In this document: in pieces, positions 55,660-64,000 of the stretch
Layout: each line of letters begins with the position of its first letter
Position numbering within the stretch: position 1 is the first letter of the stretch
Assembly: GCA_015501595.1 (NCBI GenBank)
Contig: JADNRX010000288.1
Span: 1 to 64,000 of the forward strand
Direction: 5' to 3'
From: Hymenopellis radicata
Lineage: Eukaryota; Basidiomycota; Agaricomycetes; Agaricales; Physalacriaceae
DNA: 64,000 nt
Made by a program: the position numbers and the translations under genes
Notes under the pieces: model-generated
Databases searched by the model: none
Told to the model about the DNA's origin: nothing
The model's input: the letters and a program-made list of their open reading frames with translations, nothing else

Positions 55660-56960
55660 GCGACTTTCTTGCCCTAGTCGCGTTTCCTTCTATATAACGT
55701 GAGCCCAGTACATGTCTTTATTCTGCAGACTTGCTTACTGTAACTTTCTCCGTAGAACGTCTTCTTCCTGTTTGACGCATCTGGCCCAAGCGCGCATAGC
55801 AGGTAACGTTGCTTGGGGCAAAATCGGAGTCGGACTCGGGACATATCCTCGCTTCTGTGCTGCTAGGTAGGTGGCGCGCTTTTGAATCCTCCAACAAGGG
55901 GCGCATATTAAACGGCATCAATACCAAAGTTAGGTAGCGTCGGGACATCGAAAGTATACTAGATGGAGGTGAGAATGTATTGGAGACATGAAGGAAATCG
56001 AACACTAACATTATACAACATTGATGGCGAGGGATCATACGCAACCGCTCGACGACCAGGAGGGCCCGAAAGTAACGTGGAGAAGATTCCATGGCGACGA
56101 TAACGAAAGGATAGGCGTAAGGCCAAAGTGATCTGCGAACAGAGGCAGTGATGGAGGTTGGTGGAGGTTTTGGATTGGCCTGATACCTGCGGGGCAACGG
56201 AGGAGTAAGATTAAATGTACTGTTGAGAGATAAGTAGGATTGAAAAAGGCGATACAAGAATGGAACTAACATTGTTCCCCGGGACTCCCAATGCAGCTAC
56301 CGGCCACCACTAAAATCCAAGCGAAGCCACCGCTACCAGCGATGCAAGCCCTCGTTAACTTCTCCCATTGGCGTCCCAGCAAGGCGTTGTTTGATTGTCC
56401 GGGGTACGTCTCCCTGCAGCGTTCAAAGTTGTTTCGTTTTCTAGTCATGTCTCATTTTAGTCGAGGGACAAGGTCAAGACAAGGTTGCGGGTACGCGCAC
56501 TGATCCGGCGTTGGCGTTGGAGGGAGAACCTGACTTCGCCAGTATCCGACGGGCGCGAATAGAGAGATTTAGAGATGCCAGGTTATCTTGCATGTAATTT
56601 AGCATAGGGAATACATAGCAAGCTATGGAGATTGACAAACATTCCTAGTCCAACAAAGCATTTGCATAACGACCGTCGGATGGTGAATGGAGGGGAGCGA
56701 CGTACTAAAAGACATTAGACTTGAACGTTTGAACGCCAGGCAGAAAACAAAACGTACCGGTTCCACGAACTTGCCCTCGCCCACATCAGTCCGATATCCT
56801 TAGGCGTGACTTTGTCTTCCTTCCTCCAAAGCTTGGCGCTAACATCCACAGAATGAAGGAGATTGAACGAGGATTTTCGACTTTGGCGGCATGGTGGCAG
56901 GAGGCAAAAGTACGTCGGCTCAATTAGGGAATTTCCAACGCGTCTTTCCTTTCCTCCTAC
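55660..56960. repeat. dispersed repeat block with hAT empty site
   Basis: 55,670-55,812 matches 780-934 and then continues past GCGCATAG without the hAT-like element. 55,860-56,050 resembles 42,260-42,440, and 56,260-56,960 is a copy of 14,505-15,110. A minus-strand frame of 184 codons (56272-55718) lies here but is not preserved in the copies. Confidence 0.7.
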
Positions 56961-58859
56961 CACCATGTTCTCAATCTGCAGGTCTTTGGCCCTCTTGCTT
57001 CACGTCGCGCTTCACCGTCTATGACGCGGCGTGTTGGTTTTCGACAAAGTGTTCGAGCCTACACCCATGGACTGTAGCCCCGGCGACTTCGTTCGATAAT
57101 GTTATGGAGGTCGTGCCAAAGATGCGGATCCTTGGTCGTCTCATAGACCCGCGTTTCTGCTCCAGCAATTCGTGTGCGACGGCGTGGTCACCGAGACAGA
57201 TAATAGTTATGTTGGAGACCTCGATAGGGTGCAATAGCTACAGACTGTTCCATAAATGGCGCCGAGAAATTGGTGTGTCGTCTCCTTTTGGTACCTGCTT
57301 TTGCTCATTTATGTTTGCTGCAGGATATCGCCGCTTCGATCCCGCTGACCGCTGTTTCCTTGCCTGACTGCAAGAATCCCCGCCTTTACCTTCCACTACG
57401 ACCTCCCGAAACTCGGATTGGTGCTAGCGTGTAAGGAAGGTTATATCATTGGGCGATCTGCATTTCGGTATGTTGTTCGCGCATCGCGTTTTGAACGAGA
57501 ATCGACTGACAATCAGCAGGTGAACCCGTGTCGAGGGTGTTGAATACAAGAATGTCTTCCGGGTTGCCCTGAACGGTACGCTACTTTCCATTGAGGGTCA
57601 GATTCCTCTCATTCATCTATTTTGGTACAGACAAGGCTACACTGGCCAGGACTGTCCCTCGTGATCCCTCTCGTTGGGTTGTGCGCCATCATTTGAGGGA
57701 ATGAACTGCTCATCTTGTTGGATTCGTCTTCGGCAACTCCGCTGCTTTGGGACCCGAGCCAGGAGTTCCTTCCCGACGTTTCTTTTCCTTTTGAACCCCA
57801 GGACAACGATGACAATTCCCTTCCGTGATACCCATCGAGTCCTTCTCTGCCTCCTTCCTTCACAGCGCAGCTCGCGTTACACACCGTAACCCTGCGCCTA
57901 CTGCAGCCCCTCTTGACGATATCGTGATTCAGGCCTTGACCGACATGACGAAAGACTTTCAAAGCAGACTCATATGGAGACAGGGAGAAGACTATGAAAA
58001 AGAAGCGTCCATGGTACTTATCGTCTCTGGTCAAGTGACGTTCGGCTAACGGGTATTCTTTGCAGCCATTTTTGGTACATAAGCCTCCGACAATGAGGAC
58101 CACATGTACGATTCGTACGCCTCCTCATGTCGCCCGCTGCGAGACGCGCACTGACAACTCGGCGGGATGCGAGACTAGTCGGGGGACACGTGCGATTTGG
58201 TGTCGGAGGATAATCAAGAGCCCAGGAGGACATGCCACGTTGAAGAGCTACACCGCCGCCTGTGCGACTATCAGACTATCTTCTGCTCAAGGGTATGTAC
58301 TCTGTTTGTTAGTAGAGAAGAACTACGTTGCTAACAGCCCATAGACTGTCACCAGCGGCGCTAGTCGTGGATCCGAAGTGTCGAATGGAGGTGGGCGATC
58401 CTTGACGTCTTTGATGCTTATTTACCGTCGTTTAACGTACCACGGGAGAACCGACGCTAGGACCTTTGTATTTTTAGTTTACCGGACGTAACGTGAGCAC
58501 GATTTTTGCGTTCAATCCGAACTGTAATGTTTGGGCAACTTTTAGACCTTCGAACAACGAGACGTTGCTTATATTCACTTGTCTTGTAACGGAAATTGCG
58601 GTCCTTTCACAAATGTGATATGTAAGGTCGCCGCTTCATTCCCCGAGCTCCAATATCAGTGCGATATGTACTTTGTCGCACCGAAGTGGTGGCGAGTGCT
58701 GTCTTCAATAAATGCGCCCTACCGACTACTATGCGCAAGTGAAACATAACGGTGCTTTCATGTCAACAGCTGCTTGCAGAGTAAGTACTGCACAATTAAA
58801 AATTTTACCAACGCATGCTAACTAGCGTGAAGAGGTACAAGAAAAGTGCATTTTAGATA
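56961..58859. other. unassigned, traces of decayed coding sequence
   Basis: Between about 57,440 and 58,030 the plus strand alternates between protein-like segments in different frames (KEGYIIGRSAFRYVVRASRF; EYKNVFRVALNGTLLSIEGQ; RDPSRWVVRHHLRE; FQSRLIWRQGEDYEKEAS). The pattern suggests a broken multi-exon gene, but I cannot name the family. 58,350-58,859 shows nothing. Confidence 0.35.
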
Positions 58860-59619
58860 TCACCCGCGCTGCGCGAGCCTCTGCTGCAAGTGATAAAATA
58901 AATCCAGACTACCATCATCCTCCCTCTGCTCAAAGAAGCGATCATTGCCGAATTCCTCGCGCTCCTCGTCGACAACAAAATCAAGACCGTACCTGCCCCA
59001 GCGCTTGTCGGAATCCAGGCCCAGCATGCGCCTCACGAATGCGAACTCGCTATCATTTCTGCACTTCGGCAACACGCTATCTTCATCGCGACTGTGGTTC
59101 CCCTCCGCCTCTCTGGTGATACAATCCAAAACGAACGCCACCTGCCCTCCGTTGTTGAAGTAGTCCGCCGTCTCCTGGGCGTACGCAGTCTGTGCGTGGG
59201 CACGAATGGTCGCTGTCGTGAACATCGGCGTCGGGTTGGCATTGAGTAGATCAAAGGCGGCCTGGAACGTGGCGGTGTACCCTTGATAAAAGGAGCGCTG
59301 GAGACCGTCTGCGTAGAGAGGGGGCGGGATGTATTCCGCGTTTAGCAGCGTGATGGCATCATGGGGAGGGACGGTCTGGTTGGGAAGACGTTCGAAAGTG
59401 CGGTGTTTCTTGAGCATCAGGGTGGTGATTACCGCGACTTCGGCTGGGGAGAAGGAAGGTGTGAGAGGAGGAGAGATAAAGGGGGGACGAGCGCTTACTG
59501 CGGACCTGGTCTATCATACGAGGCGAGAGCCAGCCGGCGATGCATTGGCCGCAGGTACAGCCGTACAAGTTGTTTGTGGCGGTGGCAGCGTCTGCTGAAG
59601 GAGCGTTCTCGGCGGACAT
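58860..59619 (-). CDS. two-exon CTCG..GWLSPRM protein (ankyrin-tail module without ankyrins)
   Basis: Exon 1 is 59619-59499 and exon 2 is 59443-58860, with a 55-nt intron (GTAAGC..CCCAG). The phase closes and the product is 234 residues. Exon 1 carries YGCTCGQCIAGWLSPRM, a four-residue-spaced Cys set (CTCGQC) that could bind metal. Exon 2 has TLMLKKHRTFERLPNQTVPP, LQRSFYQGYTATFQAAFDLL, YAQETADYFNNGGQVAFVLD, FAFVRRMLGLDSDKRWGRYG and an acidic end. In the locus at 25670-27175 the same module follows ankyrin repeats; here the ATG lies directly before it and no repeat is found upstream. It is the only undamaged copy in the window. Function is unknown. Confidence 0.82.
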
Positions 59620-59959
59620 GGTGGAATGATGAAGGTCTGAGACTTTGTCTTCTTATCACGGTATCACTTTTACTTCCGCGAACGTTTCGCGATACTACAT
59701 TCATGGAGAGGTTTATATGGTAACTAATTTGAAGAAATTCTTAGAAATACATGGCCTTTCTCGTAGAGTAATAGAGTTATCCTCTCGACTTCAATATACC
59801 CCTGGCAAGAGCAGTTGTCACTTTTGTGATGCAGACATAGTCTTTCAATCTAGTGACGTCTCCTAATCATCTTTCAATTAGTGTCCGGAAGCGACATGCT
59901 GTTGACAAATGGACTGTAGTCAGGGGCTAGTGCCAGTGGACACGACGATCGAAGAGGCG

Positions 59960-60011
59960 TTTGTCAGATTTGGCCACGTGGGCGTTCCTCCCTTGCTCCT
60001 TGCCCATCATC
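59960..60011 (+). promoter_or_regulatory. shared F-box family promoter module
   Basis: TTGTCAGATTTGG, CACGTG (59975-59980), then GGCGTTCCTCCCTTGCTC and CCATCATC. The E-box is 336 bp before the ATG at 60316. Confidence 0.75.
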
Positions 60012-60315
60012 AGTGAAGTCGGAACCGTCCTGCCTACTCAAACCGCCAAGATTTTCGGTATGTTGCTTACAGGCCCTTGCTGATTTGGTTCGTTTCTTTA
60101 GCTAACACTCACATCAGGTTGCAACAAACCTGCTAAAGAAAATTTGTCGTCCGACTCGACGTGCTCAGCAGTCTTGTAACGCGTCCAGTCCGAGTAAGTC
60201 ACTTTTGGTTAAATGTAAGGCATGTGCAGGACTGATAATCAGGACTAGCTTACTCTCGTTGAACAGGTGAAAGACCCAAGTTTTGCATAGAACGGGATCT
60301 AATTGAATTCCAGAC

Positions 60316-62049
60316 ATGGCGGATACTACGAATACAAAATATTGTGCCAACTGCGCCTGCGCTTTACTTCGGCCTGGCGAAGAAGCTAGTAGGACGCGCA
60401 CAGCGCGCGTAACGGAACTTCTACATGAAAACCATCCTCCACTAGACGCGGAGCTCTCTGCTTTTCGCACCATTGTGGAAGACACGCGTTCCACTCTCCA
60501 CGACCTAGACTCGAAGATTGTCCAAGCACGAGAATTGCTAGTGAATCTCCACTCGGCACGCCAACATGCGCAGTCGCGTCTCGATGACACCAAATTCCTC
60601 CTCCACCCCATGCGTTCCATCCCCAATGAATTGCTCACCGAGATTTTTCATCACTGCATCCCGAAAACTTACAGCCTTGAAGATCCCGACGTGGTTGACC
60701 CACAAGGAGCACCTTGGCTTTTGACTCGAGTCTGTCATCGCTGGAGAGAGCTTGTGATAAATTCACCTCAGCTGTGGACATATCTCTTGCTCAATTTCGA
60801 CAAGCATGCGGGCTTCATCACGCGTCGGCAATGCACATACAAAGTTAGGCTCTTTCTTGAGCGGTCTAGAGGCCTTCCCATGACGATTGATCTAGGGAGC
60901 AAGAACAGTGTCAACGGCCATCCTGTGCTTCCGGTTCTTGCATTCAGCATTCCTCGTTGGAGGCATCTCACAGTAGACCTTCCACGGTCGTCCTTGCAGT
61001 GCCTTTCCGGCAACATCTTCTTGACACTTCGTACGCTCACCCTACACGACCATGACGCGGGGGAGTGGACGGTAAATGTCGGTGTGTTCAGATCAGCGAG
61101 TGTGCCTGTCCTTCGAACTTTGGAGGTATGCGTTGGTGGTAGACCTTGGCCGCAAGCCTTGGAGCATGTTGCCCTTCCTTGGTCTAGTCTCACTTCCATC
61201 GTGAATTTTCAGGTCTTTGACACAGATGATTTGAAAACTTTGCGCACTTCGACCAACTTGGAGGATCTCGACGTTGATCTCCACATTCGGGACACCCATT
61301 CTCCTATCCGCGATATTGTCCCCCTCCCGAAGCTTCGTCGCCTTACTATCAGCGAGCCCAGGAATGGTCCCGGCCGTAGCAAAGAGTTTTTCTCCGCATT
61401 GGCCATCCCCGCATTGTCTGAACTCATCCTCGAATTCTCCCGCACCTCGGTCATCCATCTCCCAACGTCTCCCGCTTCTCTCGGGAACCTGACCAAGCTG
61501 GATATCACTTGTAATATGAACTCGCATGGCGAGAACACCCAGCATCTCTTAAACTTTCTCACCCTTACCCACCACGTCGAATGGTTGAGTGTTCGCGATC
61601 GTGCGATGACACTCGAGTTCGTTGACGGTCTCAATCTTGATAAAATCACGGATGGGTCGCCTGTCATGCTGCCATGTCTGCGCTTTTTGGACATTGGCAA
61701 ATTTGCCTCGGCCATTTCTACTCCCGATGAGCTCGACCCGCTCTTCGAGATGTTATATTCACGACTGCCAACTGTGATGATGAAAGGGGGAAAGGGTCGG
61801 GAGGAGACAGTGGCTAACACTTCGTGTAATGCTGGCAATGGGCGGAGTGTGACCGCCAATGAGACTGGAACAGAATTTGATCCAGGATCGAGGTTGGCGG
61901 AGGACCACTGCAGGTGTCTGAAAACGGTGCGGTTTCCGCGTTGGTTGTACGTTGAGACGAGAAGGGAGTGGCCGGACAGTTTTCTTGAGCTGACATCGAG
62001 GGTAGAGCTAGAATGCGACATTACTCTGAGAGACAACAACAATCCTTAA
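60316..62049 (+). CDS. F-box family protein, intact
   Basis: The protein has 577 residues. YCANCACALL pair, NHPPLDAELSAF, coiled coil with DLDSKIVQARELL, and F-box MRSIPNELLTEIFHHCIP then APWLLTRVCHRWRELVINSPQLW. The C-terminal half has leucine-rich strands and the end block RFPRWLYVETRREWPDSFLE..VELECDITLRD. It is the plus-strand member at the right edge. A 120-nt 5'-UTR intron (GTAAGT donor 60194, acceptor CAG 60311-60313) sits two bases before the ATG, as in the minus-strand paralogues. The closest match for its middle and C-terminus is 29510-31234. Confidence 0.92.
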   Translation: MADTTNTKYCANCACALLRPGEEASRTRTARVTELLHENHPPLDAELSAFRTIVEDTRSTLHDLDSKIVQARELLVNLHSARQHAQSRLDDTKFLLHPMRSIPNELLTEIFHHCIPKTYSLEDPDVVDPQGAPWLLTRVCHRWRELVINSPQLWTYLLLNFDKHAGFITRRQCTYKVRLFLERSRGLPMTIDLGSKNSVNGHPVLPVLAFSIPRWRHLTVDLPRSSLQCLSGNIFLTLRTLTLHDHDAGEWTVNVGVFRSASVPVLRTLEVCVGGRPWPQALEHVALPWSSLTSIVNFQVFDTDDLKTLRTSTNLEDLDVDLHIRDTHSPIRDIVPLPKLRRLTISEPRNGPGRSKEFFSALAIPALSELILEFSRTSVIHLPTSPASLGNLTKLDITCNMNSHGENTQHLLNFLTLTHHVEWLSVRDRAMTLEFVDGLNLDKITDGSPVMLPCLRFLDIGKFASAISTPDELDPLFEMLYSRLPTVMMKGGKGREETVANTSCNAGNGRSVTANETGTEFDPGSRLAEDHCRCLKTVRFPRWLYVETRREWPDSFLELTSRVELECDITLRDNNNP

Positions 62050-62214
62050 TAACACCTTGCCTGGCTTCGATTATTTACTAGAATCTTATTTCCTCGAGCA
62101 ATGTCCATCATTGCACCTGGTCCTTTTCCAAAAAAATTATTGACATTGACGAAGTGGACCAAACTATCCCATTTCGGATGAGTTCGGAGTCTTCCGACTT
62201 TGGTTATCTCCTTC

Positions 62215-62893
62215 TTAGTATCTTACTTCCACGACCACCGACGCACAATCTCCACATTCTTCCCTCTCATCATCGGCACTCATCACATCTCCGTAACTCC
62301 CCCAGTGTTTATCGGAATCCAGCCCTATCATGTGCCTTACAAACACGAACTGGTTATCATTTTTGCACTTTGGCAACGCCTCATCTTCTTCCACATTTGG
62401 CTCCTCCTCCGCACCTCGTATCATACAGTCCAAAGCCCACGCCACCTGTCCGCCTTTCTTGGGAAAAGTCCGCCATCTCTTTAGCATACACCCTCTGCGC
62501 GTGGACGCGTACCGTCAGCGTCGTGAACTCCGGCGTGGGTGTAGGAGATTAAACGCGGCTTGGAATGCGGCGATGTAGCCTTGATAAAAGGACAACTCAC
62601 GGCCGCGCGCATATACAGGTGGTGGGATAAAGTCCGCGCTGGGTAGCATAATAACTTTTTCGGGAGGTATTGTCTGGTTAGGGTACCGCTCGAAAGGGCA
62701 GTTTCTGTGGAGCATCTTGGTGTTGAGGGTGTGTAGACTCGATGAGAGGAAGCGAGGCGAGTGGAATGAGAGACTTACACCGGAGTTGGTAGATCATACG
62801 AGGCGAAAGCCAGCCACATTATCTGCAGGTACAGCCATACAATTTGTTCATCGCTATGGCAGAAGGAACGTTCGCACTGGACATGGTCGGAGA
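62215..62893 (-). pseudogene. ankyrin-tail family gene with stop codon
   Basis: MSSANVPSAIAMNKLYGCTCR is followed by an in-frame TAA (near 62,819), then CGWLSPRMIYQLR and a GTAAGT donor. Exon 2 retains LHRNCPFERYPNQTIPP, ELSFYQGYIAAFQAAFNLL, GGQVAWALDCMIRGAEEEPN and FVFVRHMIGLDSDKHWGSYG, with frame changes near 62,470-62,540. The conserved ATG before the Cys block supports the stand-alone start inferred for 58860-59619. Confidence 0.8.
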
Positions 62894-62951
62894 CTGCAGG
62901 ACGAGGAAATCTCTCAGGCTTCCTTTTTCAAATGGGCAGTACGTATCTCTA

Positions 62952-63215
62952 CTGTAGAGTTTCATTCAATTCGTCGGTCACGGGTCACAAGGGACCCGAA
63001 ATCGACGAATTGTCACACCAGTCACAGGTCCCGCGGAAATCTGATGAATCTGGCCAGCAAATTTCACCAAAAATGGCTCTAAAGTCGGCCAAATTGGGGG
63101 TATTATAACGAAATTTTTTTGCATGTCACGGCACCTGCGGCGCCGCGACGAATTCAAATTTTCGTCAGGCCGGTCACAGGTCACATGGCCTGACGAATTG
63201 AATGAAACTGTACAG
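62952..63215. mobile_element. TA-flanked MITE 1 (264 bp)
   Basis: The termini CTGTAGAGTTTCATTCAATT and the inverted AATTGAATGAAACTGTACAG lie between TA dinucleotides (62950-62951 and 63216-63217). Subterminal GGTCACGGGTCAC-type repeats follow. TA target and TIR style fit Tc1/mariner-type MITEs. No coding capacity. Confidence 0.75.
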
Positions 63216-63217
63216 TA

Positions 63218-63450
63218 CTGTAGACTTTCATTCAATTCGTTGGGCCATGTGACCTGTGACCGGTCCGACGAAATTATGGTTTCGTCGAATTACCATATAT
63301 GGTAATTGCCGCCGCGGCGGAGCTGCGGCGGGAGGCTGGCGGGGGCCCCGCCGGGGACTTTTTTCTCAATTTTCGCGTGACTCTCGTGACTTTTCGTCGA
63401 TTTCAGATCCTCCGTGACCCGTGACCGACGAATTGAATTAAAGTGTACAG
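63218..63450. mobile_element. TA-flanked MITE 2 (233 bp)
   Basis: It starts CTGTAGACTTTCATTCAATT directly after the TA that ends MITE 1, and finishes AATTGAATTAAAGTGTACAG before TA (63451-63452). The centre (63,305-63,355) is a very GC-rich GCCGCCGCGGCGG / GGGGCCCCGCC hairpin. Confidence 0.75.
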
Positions 63451-63544
63451 TAGTAGTTGATTTTCTTGATGTCTCTAATACGATCTCACCTTCGTGACTA
63501 CGTCCCGAGGCTCGTTAACTTTCGTATTGATGTCCTTTTTACGC

Positions 63545-63690
63545 CCGACCCCCTGTTGGAGGATTCGAAAGCGCGCTACCTACCTATCCGCACAGAAACG
63601 ATGTGATGTCCCGTCTCCCTTTGCGGAGTAGTAGCCCTGTAACGAAACTGCAAGTAGAGTCTTTGCTGCCAATCTAAAACCAATCTTCAT
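63545..63690. repeat. inverted copy of the 42,170-42,310 block
   Basis: The reverse complement matches the stretch containing CTACTTACATTT, CTAGGTAGGTAGCGCG and CCTCTAACAA at 42,170-42,310 (also 55,860-55,900). This is the only inverted copy of that block I noticed. Confidence 0.65.
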
Positions 63691-63714
63691 TCGATCCAGC
63701 GCTGTATTGATCTA

Positions 63715-63967
63715 CTGTACCGTTTCGACCGCATGTTCGCATAACGCGTAACGTGCGGTCGAAAACCTAACTTAGGATAAAGCATAACACATCACGGACC
63801 TTATTTTCAGGGTCCGTGAGGCTTAAAAAGGAAATTTTCGCTCCCACCTACGGCGGGAGCATCCAAATATGGTAATTCCGGGCGTTGTGCCTGGTTACGA
63901 ACTTGTTTCCTGTAAGTTCGTGGCATAACGCGTCACATGCCGCGAACTTACGGTTGAAACGGTACAG
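63715..63967. mobile_element. TA-flanked MITE 3 (253 bp)
   Basis: CTGTACCGTTTCGACCG at the left and CGGTTGAAACGGTACAG at the right form imperfect TIRs bordered by TA (63713-63714, 63968-63969). The interior holds two further hairpins: TCACGGACC..GGTCCGTGA and GCTCCC..GGGAGC. The TIRs share only the outermost CTGTA with MITEs 1 and 2. Confidence 0.75.
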
Positions 63968-64000
63968 TAGTTTCCTTCGTGCATATGCGACTCCTGCTCT

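Noticed and set aside
57440..58030. Fungal protein kinase (FunK1-like) remnant
   Set aside because: Considered because the class is common in Agaricomycetes, but no kinase motif could be found in any frame.

Overview
This window is eukaryotic nuclear DNA from a filamentous basidiomycete, most likely an Agaricomycete. The evidence is short introns of about 50-130 nt with GT..AG ends, no operons, a tandem-expanded family of CxxC / coiled-coil / F-box proteins, and ankyrin-repeat proteins with a cysteine-bearing CTCG..C..GWLSP tail. No species can be named from the sequence. There is no rRNA, confident tRNA, CRISPR array or telomere.

The region is an F-box paralogue cluster. Eleven gene-length members of one family are present. 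Six look intact: 6826-8547 (+), 10625-12367 (-), 15671-17401 (-), 29510-31234 (-), 48926-50706 (-) and 60316-62049 (+). One is intact except for a frameshifted C-terminus (44619-46286, +). Four carry larger lesions: 2084-3747, 17998-19715, 34758-36495 and 37461-39196. There is also a 3' fragment (48448-48862), a related but divergent F-box gene with a frameshift (53712-55399), and an F-box/LRR gene of another type (23466-24541). Ten of the eleven have the same upstream module 240-390 bp before the ATG: a TTTGCC..TTGG-type dyad, CACGTG, then GCGTTCCTCYCTTTCTC and usually GACGATCATC. A 5'-UTR intron just before the start codon can be seen in several of them.

Between the F-box genes lie scrambled, repeatedly copied blocks that are mostly decayed. 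They contain pieces of an MDR-type alkenal/prostaglandin-reductase-like oxidoreductase (best copy 3949-5352), an amidohydrolase, ankyrin-tail proteins (one intact two-exon gene at 58860-59619) and unidentified sequence. Several genes are recombinants. The gene at 29510-31234 has the 3' flank and C-terminus of the gene at 15671-17401 but the N-terminus and 5' flank of the gene at 10625-12367, as expected from unequal crossing over. A block of about 3 kb (6070-9860) is repeated at 43845-46820.

An apparently single-copy island at 20.2-24.6 kb holds a three-exon gene of unknown function (20269-21422), a frameshifted amidoligase (22000-23190) and the unrelated F-box/LRR gene.

Five small DNA transposons can be delimited. 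One is a 1,084-bp hAT-like element (935-2018) with an 8-bp target duplication, which carries a captured FKBP-type exon pair and has a matching empty site near 55.8 kb. The second is an 822-bp inverted-repeat element (8695-9516), proved by the empty site in its duplicated partner. The other three are TA-flanked MITEs at the right end (62952-63967), two of which share a single TA.

Together the layout suggests a fast-evolving gene cluster whose members share one ancestral promoter, so they may respond to a common regulator, while unequal recombination and transposons keep reshaping it.
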